The notes beneath the pieces are model-generated. The model was not told the origin of the DNA and did no database searches. It saw only the letters and a list, made by a program, of their open reading frames with translations. Shown piece by piece: positions 55,819-64,000 of a stretch of 64,000 nt of DNA (the first letter of the stretch is position 1; every line of letters begins with the position of its first letter). Origin of the DNA: CAIXSC01 sp046349915 (lineage in GTDB: Bacteria; Planctomycetota; Planctomycetia; Pirellulales; Pirellulaceae); NCBI GenBank assembly GCA_046349915.1, contig JAXMBL010000003.1:682001-746000 (forward strand). Reading direction: 5' to 3'. A program made the translations under genes and the position numbers.

Positions 55819-56354
55819 TTTACCTCTCCAGCGGAACGACCGCGTTGACCGGGCCGCGGCAAGTAAATTCACCATCTCGAAACCGCCCGATCCGCGGCTC
55901 CGTGTCCAACGCTTGGCTCAAGTAAGCCGCTACGCGGCGGACATTATGCTACCGAGTTCTCTTCGCTATGGCCAGTTTTGCCTTGTCGCGCGACTCGAAT
56001 CACAGTGCAACGGACCAGCAGGCCAACATTGAGAGAGCATTGTCCTTCAAGCCGGAGGCAGGCCTGACGCAGTTGCCAATTCCGGATGATCGCGTTGAAT
56101 CACCCAAAGGGGCGCCGGTGTTGGCTTGGCATTTGGTTCGTCAATGCCAGTTTGGTTTGCAACACACCAATCGCCACGATGATTATGCATCGCATAGACG
56201 AGGTAGCGATCATACGCGACTTGGTAAAGTCTCTACCAAGTTGTTCCGCTTTGGTCCTGCTGTGTCCTTTTGCCAATGAGTTTTCCGTTGAATCGCACTA
56301 CTTCAATCGCAGCAGGCTGATTTGCGAAATGGGACCACGATGTGTCGATTTCTA
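55819..56354. other. gene-free region with repeat fragments
   Basis: 536 bp. 55921-55945 and 56041-56065 match the palindromic fragments at 54778-54815 (CAAGTAAGCCGC and TTGTCCTTCAAGCCGGAGG). The remainder shows no gene I can support. Confidence 0.45.
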
Positions 56355-56693
56355 TTACGACCAGTTCTGGCCATCAAATCCGATCGGCTCGACGTCAGAA
56401 GGACGAAGGGACTCCTCATGTGTTTGACAGTAGCGCCAGCATTCATCTCGGGGGCGTACGAGTTCGCTTGATGAGTATTTCGCCCCACGTGGATGTCGCG
56501 AGTTGTAATGTCCGGCTTCTGAGTGACACTTGAAGCAGAGCACGATCGCGTTGTCGATGGTGTTGGGACCGCCATCCGCCTCCGGGAGGATGTGGTGTAC
56601 GTTGACGTCTCGGCCGTGAAATCTATGGCGCACGCAGCAATGCCGACGCGAGCGTACAATCGCAACTTCACGGACTTCAGGTGGAAAAGGCAT
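56355..56693 (-). CDS. small HNH endonuclease-like protein with one zinc ligand lost
   Basis: 112 residues from the ATG at 56693. The HNH core is RRHCCVRHRF, VNVHHILPEADGG, NAIVLCFKCHSEAGHY. His34, Asn48 and His57 mark the betabetaalpha-metal fold. The first zinc pair expected as CxxC is C19-x-x-Arg22, while the second, C53-x-x-C56, is intact. This kind of short HNH protein is common in planctomycetes and its DNA target is unknown. The Cys-to-Arg change and the position in a gene-poor, repeat-rich stretch hint at decay. Confidence 0.6.
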   Translation of the reverse strand: MPFPPEVREVAIVRSRRHCCVRHRFHGRDVNVHHILPEADGGPNTIDNAIVLCFKCHSEAGHYNSRHPRGAKYSSSELVRPRDECWRYCQTHEESLRPSDVEPIGFDGQNWS

Positions 56694-56711
56694 GCGCGTG
56701 CCTAAGGGACG

Positions 56712-56772
56712 AACAACCAACAACCAACAACCAATGACGAATGACGAATGACCAATGACGAATGACCAATGA
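56712..56772 (-). repeat. heptanucleotide tandem array abutting the carB stop
   Basis: In plus-strand order: three AACAACC units, then AATGACG twice, AATGACC, AATGACG, AATGACC and a final AATGAC that runs into the minus-strand stop (CTA at 56773-56775). On the carB strand the units read TCATTGG/TCATTCG directly after TAG. Confidence 0.95.
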
Positions 56773-59700
56773 CTATTTCGCCGTCTTATGCGCAGCGAAC
56801 CGGTCTTGCAGCGATTGGACGGTCATGGCTTCTTGACGCAGGGCTTCCATCGCTTTGACGGCGGCTTCGGCTGCCGAGATCGTCGTGATGCAGGGGACGC
56901 CGAGCTGGACGGCGGCCGCTCGAATCTTGCCTTCGTCCGTCCTGGCTCCCTTGCCGCTCGGCGTGTTGATCACCAACTTGACTTTGCCGTCATTCAGGTA
57001 ATCCAGCAAGTTGGGCCGGCCTTCCGCCAGCTTGAACACTCGCTGCACAGGCACTCCAGCCTCTTCCAGTCGACGCGCGGTCCCGTCCGTGCAGAGCAAC
57101 TCGCAGCCGAGATTCACCAGCCGAGTCGCGAGCGGCACAATCGAGTCTTTGTGGCGGCGCGTGACGCTGAGGAAAATCAGTCCGTTCTGCGGGAACACGA
57201 CGCCTGCGGCCAACTGACTTTTTGCAAACGCGATCGAGAACCGTTCGCTCACCCCCATCACTTCGCCCGTGCTGCGCATTTCGGGGCCGAGCACGATGTC
57301 GACGCCCGCGAATTTGCGGAACGGGAAAACGCTCTCCTTCACCGAGACGTGCGCGGGGATCGGTTCGCTGGTGACGCCCAGATCGCGGAGCTTCAGGCCG
57401 GTCATGACCTTGGCGGCGATTTTGGCGATCGGCGCACCGGTCGCCTTGGCGACGAACGGCACCGTACGGCTCGCTCGCGGGTTCACCTCCAACACATAGA
57501 CGTTGAAACGACCTTCTTCTTTCTTGACCGCGAACTGCACGTTCATCAACCCGATGACTCGCAGCTTCCGAGCCATCGCGTGGGTCGCTTCGCGAATCTC
57601 TTGCACCACCGGCGCGGGCAAGCTGTAAGGAGGAATCGCGCACGCCGAGTCGCCTGAGTGAATGCCGGCTTCTTCGATGTGCTCCATCACTCCCATGACC
57701 ACGACGTCATCGCCGTCCGCCACGCAGTCGACATCGACTTCGGTCGCGTCTTCCAGGAAGCGGTCGATCAACACCGGTTGGCCCTGAGCCACCACAAACG
57801 CCTCGGCCACGAATCGCTCGAACTGCGAGTCGTCGTAGCAGATCTCCATCGCTCGGCCGCCCAACACGAAGCTGGGGCGAACCAATGACGGGAAGCCGAC
57901 CTTCGCCGCCTCCAGTCGAGCTTGGTCCATGTTGCGAGCAATGCCGTTGGCGGGCTGCTTCAATCCGAGCTGTTCGAGCAATTGCTGGAACTTCTCGCGG
58001 TCCTCCGCCGCCTCGATCGTGTCGACGCTGGTGCCGATGATCGGCACGCCCGCGGTGTGTAATGCGCGAGCCAGATTCAAGGGGGTTTGGCCGCCGAACT
58101 GGACGATGACGCCATCCGGCTGAGTGCGATCGAAGATGTTCAGCACGTCTTCGGTCGTGAGCGGCTCGAAAAACAGCAAGTCGCTGGTGTCGTAGTCGGT
58201 GCTGACCGTTTCGGGGTTCGAGTTCACCATGATCGATTCGATGCCCAACTCGCGCAACGCGAAACTCGCATGGCAGCAGCAATAATCGAACTCGATGCCT
58301 TGACCGATACGATTGGGGCCTCCGCCCAGAATCATCACTCGCCGCTTGTCGGCTCGCTTGGGCGGAGTCTCGTCCTCGTCCTCGTACGTCGAATAGTAGT
58401 ACGGCGTGTAGGCCTCGAATTCCGCGGCGCACGTGTCGACCGACTTGAAGGTGGCGATCACTCCCAGCGATTTGCGGTGGTCGCGCACTTCCATCTCGGT
58501 CGAGCCCCAGATGGTGGCGAGCTGCCGGTCGGAGTAGCCGAGTTGTTTGGCTTTGCGCAACAGCTTGGCGTCCGCCTGATTCAAGCCGCCTACCTGGCGC
58601 AGCATGTCCTCGAATTCGCACAGCTCCTGCAATTGATCGAGGAACCACGGATCAATGTGCGACAGCGAGTGAATTTCGGCGGCGGTCATGCCAGCCTTGA
58701 AGGCGTACCGCAAATACCACACTCGTTCATGATTCGGAGTCGCCAGCTTGCCGCGAATATCGGTCATACTGGGCGGGGTGGTCGAGTACCACAGATCCTT
58801 GCTGTCACAGCCGAAGCCGAACGAGCCCACTTCCAGCCCGCGGAGCGCCTTCTGGAACGACTCCTTGAATGTGCGGCCGATCGCCATCGTCTCGCCCACG
58901 CTCTTCATTTGCGTGGTCAGAGTTGCATCGGCGTCCGGGAATTTCTCGAAGGCGAAGCGTGGAATCTTCGTGACCACGTAGTCGATGGTCGGTTCGAAGC
59001 AAGCCTTGGTTTTGCGAGTGATATCGTTGGGGAGTTCGTGCAGGCGATAGCCCACGGCCAGTTTGGCGGCGATCTTTGCGATTGGGAAGCCCGTCGCCTT
59101 GGATGCCAACGCCGACGACCGGCTGACTCGCGGGTTCATCTCGATCACGATCATGCGGCCGTTTTGCGGGTGGATGGCGAACTGAATGTTCGACCCTCCC
59201 GTCTCGACGCCAATCTCACGGATCACGGCGAGGCTGGCGTCTCGCATCCGCTGATATTCTTTGTCGGTGAGCGTTTGCGCGGGGGCGACGGTGATCGAGT
59301 CGCCCGTGTGGACGCCCATGGGATCGAAGTTCTCGATCGAGCAGATGATCACGACATTGTCATCCATGTCGCGCATCACCTCCATCTCGTACTCCTTCCA
59401 GCCAATGATCGATTCTTCGATCAGGACTTCGGAGATGGGAGACTGGTCCAGCCCGCGACGCACCAGCGTGTCAAACTCTTCGCGGTTGTAGGCGATGGCA
59501 GATCCGCTGCCGCCCAGCGTGAAGCTCGGGCGGACGACGCAGGGGAGGCCGACCATCGCCTGCACCTTGCGAGCTTCTTCGATCGTATGGACGGTGGCGC
59601 CGCGGCACACCTCCAGCCCGATCTTCTCCATCGCCTGCTTGAACTGTTCCCGTTCTTCCGCCTTCGCGATCACATCAGCTCGAGCGCCGATCATTTCGAC

Positions 59701-60036
59701 GCCGTACTTTTCGAGTACTCCATGTCGAGCCAAGTCCATGGCCAGGTTCAGGCCCGTTTGTCCACCGAGCGTCGGGAGCAGGGCGTCCGGTCGCTCGCGT
59801 TCGATGACCTTCTCGAGAATCTCCCAAGTCAACGGTTCGATGTACGTGCGATCCGCCGTGTCGGGGTCGGTCATGATCGTGGCGGGGTTGGAATTCACCA
59901 ACACCACCTCGTAGCCTTCCTCGCGTAAAGCCTTGCAAGCTTGCGTGCCCGAATAATCGAATTCGCAAGCCTGTCCAATGATGATAGGTCCGGAGCCAAT
60001 GAGCAGGATTTTGTGGATGTCGGTACGACGAGGCAC
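56773..60036 (-). CDS. carB: carbamoyl-phosphate synthase large subunit
   Basis: 1087 residues from a GTG with AGGAAG about ten bases upstream. The two homologous halves are complete. The carboxyphosphate half (1-~400) begins KILLIGSGPIIIGQACEFDYSG and has GGSGSAIAYNREE and EMNPRVSRSSALASKATGFPIAKIAAKLAVGY. The carbamoyl-phosphate half has ILGGGPNRIGQGIEFDYCC and EVNPRASRTVPFVAKATGAP. The C-terminal MGS-like allosteric domain ends the protein. It makes carbamoyl phosphate for pyrimidines and arginine together with the glutaminase subunit CarA, whose gene is not in the window. Confidence 0.97.
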   Translation of the reverse strand: MPRRTDIHKILLIGSGPIIIGQACEFDYSGTQACKALREEGYEVVLVNSNPATIMTDPDTADRTYIEPLTWEILEKVIERERPDALLPTLGGQTGLNLAMDLARHGVLEKYGVEMIGARADVIAKAEEREQFKQAMEKIGLEVCRGATVHTIEEARKVQAMVGLPCVVRPSFTLGGSGSAIAYNREEFDTLVRRGLDQSPISEVLIEESIIGWKEYEMEVMRDMDDNVVIICSIENFDPMGVHTGDSITVAPAQTLTDKEYQRMRDASLAVIREIGVETGGSNIQFAIHPQNGRMIVIEMNPRVSRSSALASKATGFPIAKIAAKLAVGYRLHELPNDITRKTKACFEPTIDYVVTKIPRFAFEKFPDADATLTTQMKSVGETMAIGRTFKESFQKALRGLEVGSFGFGCDSKDLWYSTTPPSMTDIRGKLATPNHERVWYLRYAFKAGMTAAEIHSLSHIDPWFLDQLQELCEFEDMLRQVGGLNQADAKLLRKAKQLGYSDRQLATIWGSTEMEVRDHRKSLGVIATFKSVDTCAAEFEAYTPYYYSTYEDEDETPPKRADKRRVMILGGGPNRIGQGIEFDYCCCHASFALRELGIESIMVNSNPETVSTDYDTSDLLFFEPLTTEDVLNIFDRTQPDGVIVQFGGQTPLNLARALHTAGVPIIGTSVDTIEAAEDREKFQQLLEQLGLKQPANGIARNMDQARLEAAKVGFPSLVRPSFVLGGRAMEICYDDSQFERFVAEAFVVAQGQPVLIDRFLEDATEVDVDCVADGDDVVVMGVMEHIEEAGIHSGDSACAIPPYSLPAPVVQEIREATHAMARKLRVIGLMNVQFAVKKEEGRFNVYVLEVNPRASRTVPFVAKATGAPIAKIAAKVMTGLKLRDLGVTSEPIPAHVSVKESVFPFRKFAGVDIVLGPEMRSTGEVMGVSERFSIAFAKSQLAAGVVFPQNGLIFLSVTRRHKDSIVPLATRLVNLGCELLCTDGTARRLEEAGVPVQRVFKLAEGRPNLLDYLNDGKVKLVINTPSGKGARTDEGKIRAAAVQLGVPCITTISAAEAAVKAMEALRQEAMTVQSLQDRFAAHKTAK

Positions 60037-60521
60037 GCGTGGAGCTTCCTATGAAGCGGTTCGAAACCTGGGAGGACCGCCTGAGACGGACGTTGCAGAA
60101 CGGACTATGCAGAGTGGCCGAGCTTGGCCTCCCGTGCAAAATTTCCCGAGATTAACACGCATGCCCCGACGCGGCAACGGGGCGACTGAATCGTTCTGCG
60201 CAGCCCTAAGCGACGCCCTAGAAGTTCGTCGTTCGAGGAAACACACTCCGTACGATGGACTTCTAGTCCGTCGTACCATGACGCACCGAACGAGTTGCAC
60301 GGCAAGCCGCGAGGCTGCGGAGGTGCGACGGACTAGAAGTCCGTCGTACAACCGTGGGGCAGGTTTTCAACCTGCCTGACTGCCTTGTGAAATGCCGGGC
60401 AGGTTGAAAGTCCGCCCCACCATGGGCGCAAGAACGGCGAGGCAAGGGGTATCGGCTTCGCCCGTTCGGCTCGGGCAGATCGACGGACTAGAAGTCCGTC
60501 GCACAGGACCCGGGATCGCGC
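60037..60521. repeat. gene-free region with family A and B palindromes
   Basis: Family B copies lie near 60250-60277 (reverse), 60327-60350 and 60480-60504; their loop is AGA/TCT rather than GGA. Family A copies lie at about 60355-60379 and, inverted and degenerate, 60395-60420. The first ~120 bp must contain the carB promoter. Confidence 0.75.
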
Positions 60522-60558
60522 AAAAAAACGAACGCGATCGCCAGGCGACCGCGTTCGT
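60522..60558 (-). terminator. strong intrinsic terminator of the small cytochrome-like gene
   Basis: On the minus strand a 14-bp stem (ACGAACGCGGTCGC with GCGATCGCGTTCGT, one G-U) with loop CTG is followed by seven T. It lies 50 bp past the stop at 60609. Confidence 0.9.
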
Positions 60559-60608
60559 CGAGTGCTTAACTCAGTATCGTCAAGGAGTCAGCATCCTGAC
60601 AGCAAGAA

Positions 60609-60956
60609 CTACTTCTTGCCGGGGAGCTTGCCTTCCTTCAGCAGGTCGCCGAAGGTCTTGCCTTCGGTGCCGCTCTTGGCGCCTTCGGCCTTCTTCAGGG
60701 CTTCCTTGATCTTGGCCGGATCCTTTTCGTTCTTGCTCAACAGGCTGCTCAAGCAGGTCCCGTAGTCGTTCTTTTCTTTCTTGTCCATGCCAGGATGGCA
60801 GATGCCGCACTTCAGCGTGGCGGCTTCCTTGACATCCTTGTAGTGTTCGATGAATTCCTTGCAGTAGTTCGGGCGGGCCGAAGCCTCGCCGCAGAACAAC
60901 GAGCCGGCGAACAGCGCCGCGACAGCCAAAACCAAACCCTTCGCGATCCGCGTCAT
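60609..60956 (-). CDS. small secreted c-type cytochrome-like protein
   Basis: 115 residues from the ATG at 60956 with AGGGAG and AGGA upstream; the frame extends to 61304 but those residues lack coding character. A signal peptide (KGLVLAVAALFAGSLFCGEASA) is followed by one CxxCH site (KCGICHPGMDKKEKNDYG) and a Lys-rich tail. Other Cys residues (NYCKEF, GTCLSSLL) may form a disulfide. It probably binds one haem in the periplasm, with an unknown partner. A strong terminator follows, suggesting a monocistronic and perhaps highly expressed gene. Confidence 0.8.
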   Translation of the reverse strand: MTRIAKGLVLAVAALFAGSLFCGEASARPNYCKEFIEHYKDVKEAATLKCGICHPGMDKKEKNDYGTCLSSLLSKNEKDPAKIKEALKKAEGAKSGTEGKTFGDLLKEGKLPGKK

Positions 60957-61369
60957 TCCTGGTTCTCCCTCGATCGTGTTGCGAAAACTATACCGGAAAA
61001 ACGGCCTGCGAGCTGTCGTTACATCCGACCGTCGCCGAGCCGACCAACTCCAATCACTCTGCATGGGACTCGTCAGTGCTTCCCGCGAATCCTCTTTCGG
61101 CGAACCCGCCGACGGCAGATTAAACTGCCTGGCTCCAGTCGCGTCAATGTTTACTTGCGCGAAACTGGGAAAGTTTCCCGAACCCGCCAAGTTTTCCTGT
61201 CTTTCCTCGTTGTCCCCTCGGACAGGTGGGTTTTCGTGAATTAGGCGAGTGAATCGCGGCGTCTTCCCCTGTACGTCAAATTGACTCGTTGGGTTCAGCT
61301 TCATACCACGTTAATCTAAACGCTTCATGATCCCTGACTAGCAAGCTCCCCCTTAACCCCCCAGACGAC
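60957..61369. promoter_or_regulatory. divergent region upstream of the cytochrome-like and gluQ genes
   Basis: 413 bp holding both promoters. I see no repeat, hairpin or additional gene. Confidence 0.35.
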
Positions 61370-62344
61370 ATGGTCCGCGGTCGACTCGCTCCCTCGCCCA
61401 CCGGTGCGCTGCATTTAGGGAACGCCCGCACTTTCCTCCTGGCTTGGCTGTCGGTCCGTTCCCAGGGGGGGCGAATGGTATTGCGGATCGAAGATTTGGA
61501 TGGGCCGCGAGTGAAACCTGGCGCTGTGTCGCAGCTAATCGACGACTTACGTTGGTTGGGACTGGATTGGGACGAGGGGCCCGACTTGGGCGGCCCGGTC
61601 AGTCCATACACGCAGACCGAGCGCTTGGAGCATTACGATCGAGCGTTCGAGAGACTCCGGGACGCGGGCTTAGTGTACCCATGCGATTGTTCGCGTTCGG
61701 ACATCGAGCGTGCCGCGTCAGCGCCTCACTGGGGCGACGAAGGCCCGCCTTATCCCGGCACCTGTGCGGAACGATCGTGGCCTGAAGGAGCCGATTCGGG
61801 AACATCCGACGAAACTCGACGGCCCTCCTGGCGATTTCGCGTCCCCGCCGGTGAAACTCGATTCTTCGATCAGATTTGCGGCGAACAGTGCTGGGATGTG
61901 CGTCGTCTGAGCGGCGATTTCGTGGTGCGGAAAGGCTCCGGCGCGGCCGCTTATCAGCTCGCGGTCGTGGTCGACGATGCCGCGATGGGAATCACGGAGG
62001 TTGTGCGCGGCGATGACTTGCTGTCGTCCACTCCGCGCCAATGGTTGTTGTACGAGGCGCTCGGTTGGCAACCGCCCACGTTTCGGCATGTGCCGCTGGT
62101 GGTCGGGCCGGACGGCCGTCGGTTGGCGAAACGTCACGGCGACACTCGGGTTTCCTATTTTCGCGAGGCGGGCATTAGTCCCGAGAAGCTGGTGGGGCTA
62201 CTCGCGTACTGGTGTGGATTGCGCGATTTCGGTCAAGCGGTACGGCCTCGAGAATTAGTGGCGGGGTTTGAGTGGTCGCGATTGTCGCGGGAGCGTATCG
62301 TTTGTGATCAGGAGTCCGCGTTGGCGGCGTTGCGTCGGCCATGA
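61370..62344 (+). CDS. gluQ: glutamyl-Q tRNA(Asp) synthetase (GluRS-like without anticodon domain)
   Basis: A 324-residue class I synthetase-like enzyme that glutamylates queuosine at position 34 of tRNA(Asp). The ATP site HLGN (15-18) follows RLAPSPTGAL. LRIEDLDGPR, the zinc-site cysteines (CDCS and a later GTC), GDDLLSSTPRQWLLY and the KMSKS-like LAKRHGD are all present. It ends soon after the catalytic core, lacking the anticodon-binding domain of true GluRS, which is the mark of GluQ-RS. No good Shine-Dalgarno precedes the ATG. The histidine kinase gene follows after 94 bp. Confidence 0.9.
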   Translation: MVRGRLAPSPTGALHLGNARTFLLAWLSVRSQGGRMVLRIEDLDGPRVKPGAVSQLIDDLRWLGLDWDEGPDLGGPVSPYTQTERLEHYDRAFERLRDAGLVYPCDCSRSDIERAASAPHWGDEGPPYPGTCAERSWPEGADSGTSDETRRPSWRFRVPAGETRFFDQICGEQCWDVRRLSGDFVVRKGSGAAAYQLAVVVDDAAMGITEVVRGDDLLSSTPRQWLLYEALGWQPPTFRHVPLVVGPDGRRLAKRHGDTRVSYFREAGISPEKLVGLLAYWCGLRDFGQAVRPRELVAGFEWSRLSRERIVCDQESALAALRRP

Positions 62345-62438
62345 TCACCACCAAAGTCAGGCGGGGCATTGTCACCGTGCATGCAGCCAGTCTGTTGGTC
62401 GTTTTTTTGTCCGACTGCTTAACCAGGGAATAACTTGG

Positions 62439-64000
62439 ATGAGGTTCTCGCGACTCTACGGCAAGGTGTTTCTCGTCTGCGTCGGCGGCAACGCGGCGCT
62501 CGCCCTGTCGTTCTTGACATTGCTGACCTGGGGACTCGAGCCGTTCGTGGTCGCACGCGTCCAGGAACGACTGCATGACACGGCTATCGTCCTGCGAGGG
62601 TTGGCGGTTGATCGCCTGGACGCCGGACAGCGTGATTCACTCCAGCGACTAGTGCGAGAAATGTCGTCGCGCACCAAAACTCGTTTCACGGTGCTCGACG
62701 CGGAAGGAGACGTGCTGGCCGACTCGCACGAAGACCCTCGCCGCATGGAAAACCACGCAGCTCGCCCCGAGGTTCGCGGGGCGGCCGCCGCGAAAATCGA
62801 TGGCATGGGGATCGATCGCAGGTCGAGTGCGACGGTTGGTTTGCCCATGATTTATTTGGCGTTGCGCGTCGAGCGAGATCGTCAGCTGGTGGGATACGTG
62901 CGAGTCGCGGCCGAGATTCAAACGGTGCGCGAGCAGGTGACGTCGTTGCGTCGTTGGGGATTGTTGATCGGCGGCACGGCACTGTTGGCCACCACGGGTT
63001 GCACGTTTCTTATCGTGCGTCGGATTGTGCGGCCGCTCGAACGCTTGGCGGAGGGGGTGGCGAAGTTCGCCGATGACGGCACGCCGCGGCTCGTGCGTGT
63101 GGAGGGACGTGATGAAGTGGCCGTGCTCGGGAATACCTTCAATCGAATGCAAGAGTCGCTCGCCGCACGGTGGGGCGAACTACGCCGCAACAACGATCGA
63201 CTCGAGGGCATGATGCGCAGCATGGAAGAAGGCGTTTTGGCGTTGGATGCCGAGGAACGCATCGTGCTCGCCAATGACGCGAGTCGCATGTTGCTGGAGC
63301 TAGGCGAAGGGAATGTCGCCGGTCGGCGATTGTGGGAGGCGACTCGAGTGCGAGCTCTGCGCGACGCTTTTCTCGAGACATTCCCCTCGGGCCATGCCTC
63401 GGTCAAGGAATTTGAAACGACGGGCGTGGTGCGGCGAGTGTTAACGCTCCGAGCCACTCGACTGCCCGGCGAGCCGTCGCCCGGCGTCATGATGGTTTTG
63501 CATGATGTGTCCGAACTGCGACGGTTGGAGAATCTGCGCCGGGACTTCGTCGCCAACGTCTCGCACGAATTGAAGACGCCGCTCTCATCCATCAAAGCCT
63601 ATGCCGAAACTCTGCGGTTAGGTGCGCTCGAGGACACGACTCATAACCGTGTGTTCGTCGAGCGGATCGAGGAGCAAGCCGATCGACTCCATCAGTTGAT
63701 TATGGACTTGCTGCATCTGGCTCGCGTCGAATCGGGGCAGCAGGCGTTCGAGATCACTCGAGTGTCGATGCGGGGAATGGTGGAGTCGATTTTGAAGGCT
63801 CATGCCGCGACAGCGTCGTCTCGTCAGATTGAATTAGCGAGCGAGCCGCCCGAGCGAGTGATTGCGGTTCGCGCGGACGAGGAGGGGCTCCGGACTATTT
63901 TGAACAACTTGGTGGATAATGCCATCAAGTATACGCCGGTGGGGGGGCGAGTTACGGTACGGTGGCGATCGGACGGGGCGTTTGCAACCCTGGAGGTGCA
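62439..64000 (+). CDS. PhoR-like sensor histidine kinase, cut by window end
   Basis: The frame opens at the ATG at 62439 (AGGGA about nine bases upstream) and is still open at 64000 after 520 codons. Order: TM helix 1 (about 8-35), an extracytoplasmic sensor part, TM helix 2 (about 173-193), HAMP (RRIVRPLERLAEGVAKF), a PAS domain (about 255-360, MEEGVLALDAEERIVLAND), HisKA with His376 in NVSHELKTPLSSIKA, and the start of the HATPase with the N-box NNLVDNAIKYTP (about 488-499). The G boxes lie beyond the edge. The domain order matches PhoR, the phosphate-starvation sensor, but no phoB or pst gene is visible here, so the name is not assigned. Confidence 0.9.
   Translation, partial: MRFSRLYGKVFLVCVGGNAALALSFLTLLTWGLEPFVVARVQERLHDTAIVLRGLAVDRLDAGQRDSLQRLVREMSSRTKTRFTVLDAEGDVLADSHEDPRRMENHAARPEVRGAAAAKIDGMGIDRRSSATVGLPMIYLALRVERDRQLVGYVRVAAEIQTVREQVTSLRRWGLLIGGTALLATTGCTFLIVRRIVRPLERLAEGVAKFADDGTPRLVRVEGRDEVAVLGNTFNRMQESLAARWGELRRNNDRLEGMMRSMEEGVLALDAEERIVLANDASRMLLELGEGNVAGRRLWEATRVRALRDAFLETFPSGHASVKEFETTGVVRRVLTLRATRLPGEPSPGVMMVLHDVSELRRLENLRRDFVANVSHELKTPLSSIKAYAETLRLGALEDTTHNRVFVERIEEQADRLHQLIMDLLHLARVESGQQAFEITRVSMRGMVESILKAHAATASSRQIELASEPPERVIAVRADEEGLRTILNNLVDNAIKYTPVGGRVTVRWRSDGAFATLEV

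Noticed and set aside
58087..59928. 613-residue plus-strand open frame antisense to carB
   Set aside because: The carB protein on the minus strand is intact and highly conserved; the antisense frame follows from codon bias.
60957..61304. N-terminal extension of the small cytochrome-like protein
   Set aside because: The signal peptide and ribosome-binding site mark the ATG at 60956 as the start; the extension shows no conserved features.
1..64000. tRNA, rRNA, tmRNA, RNase P RNA or known riboswitches
   Set aside because: I looked for T-loop, CCA-end and conserved RNA core motifs in the intergenic regions and found none convincing; a covariance-model search would be needed to exclude them.

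Overview
The window is bacterial chromosome from a planctomycete, most likely of the Pirellulales type. The call rests on gene content: two proteins with the planctomycete PSCyt1-DUF1549-DUF1553 architecture, two DUF1501 proteins with Tat signals, a CxAxR sulfatase, an ECF sigma factor overlapping a Ser/Thr kinase gene, cell-surface proteins with an N-terminal L-E-x-R-x-L motif, and many secreted proteins of unknown function. The DNA is GC-rich. No rRNA, tRNA, CRISPR array, prophage or intact insertion sequence was recognised.

Layout. 1-2484: tail of a membrane protein, then a secreted alpha/beta hydrolase. 2604-9178: a DUF1501/PSD1 operon and a flavin-dependent halogenase-like gene, bounded by two inverted copies of a dispersed repeat. 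9251-14477: a divergent pair, an LGFP-repeat calpain-like protease and a transglutaminase-like/TPR protein. 14766-19618: a double parvulin-type PPIase, an SDR oxidoreductase and a sulfatase. 19730-27300: a lipoprotein, a YugP-type Zn peptidase, a minus-strand housekeeping run (rpmA, obgE, coaX, a MnmE-like GTPase), a secreted unknown and infA. 27819-36769: a secreted unknown, a tandem array of 143-bp palindrome-bearing units, lysA, and a second PSCyt1/DUF1501 set. 37040-44090: ECF sigma/kinase pair, VOC protein, and a Tat protein followed by a membrane protein. 44417-50902: a giant surface protein with three nearly identical 488-residue modules, its frame broken in the third. 50903-56775: two divergent phosphohexomutases, a lower-GC stretch with a secreted unknown, and a small HNH protein. 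56773-64000: carB, a small c-type cytochrome-like protein, a GluQ-RS and a PhoR-like histidine kinase cut by the window edge.

The genes mix core metabolism (pyrimidine/arginine precursor, lysine and peptidoglycan precursor, amino-sugar phosphates, translation) with the large secreted repertoire typical of planctomycetes. The most unusual content is non-coding. Four arrays of 7-bp tandem repeats each start at a stop codon. At least five families of short palindromes with one common design fill many intergenic regions and resemble REP elements, but no REP-associated transposase is present in the window.
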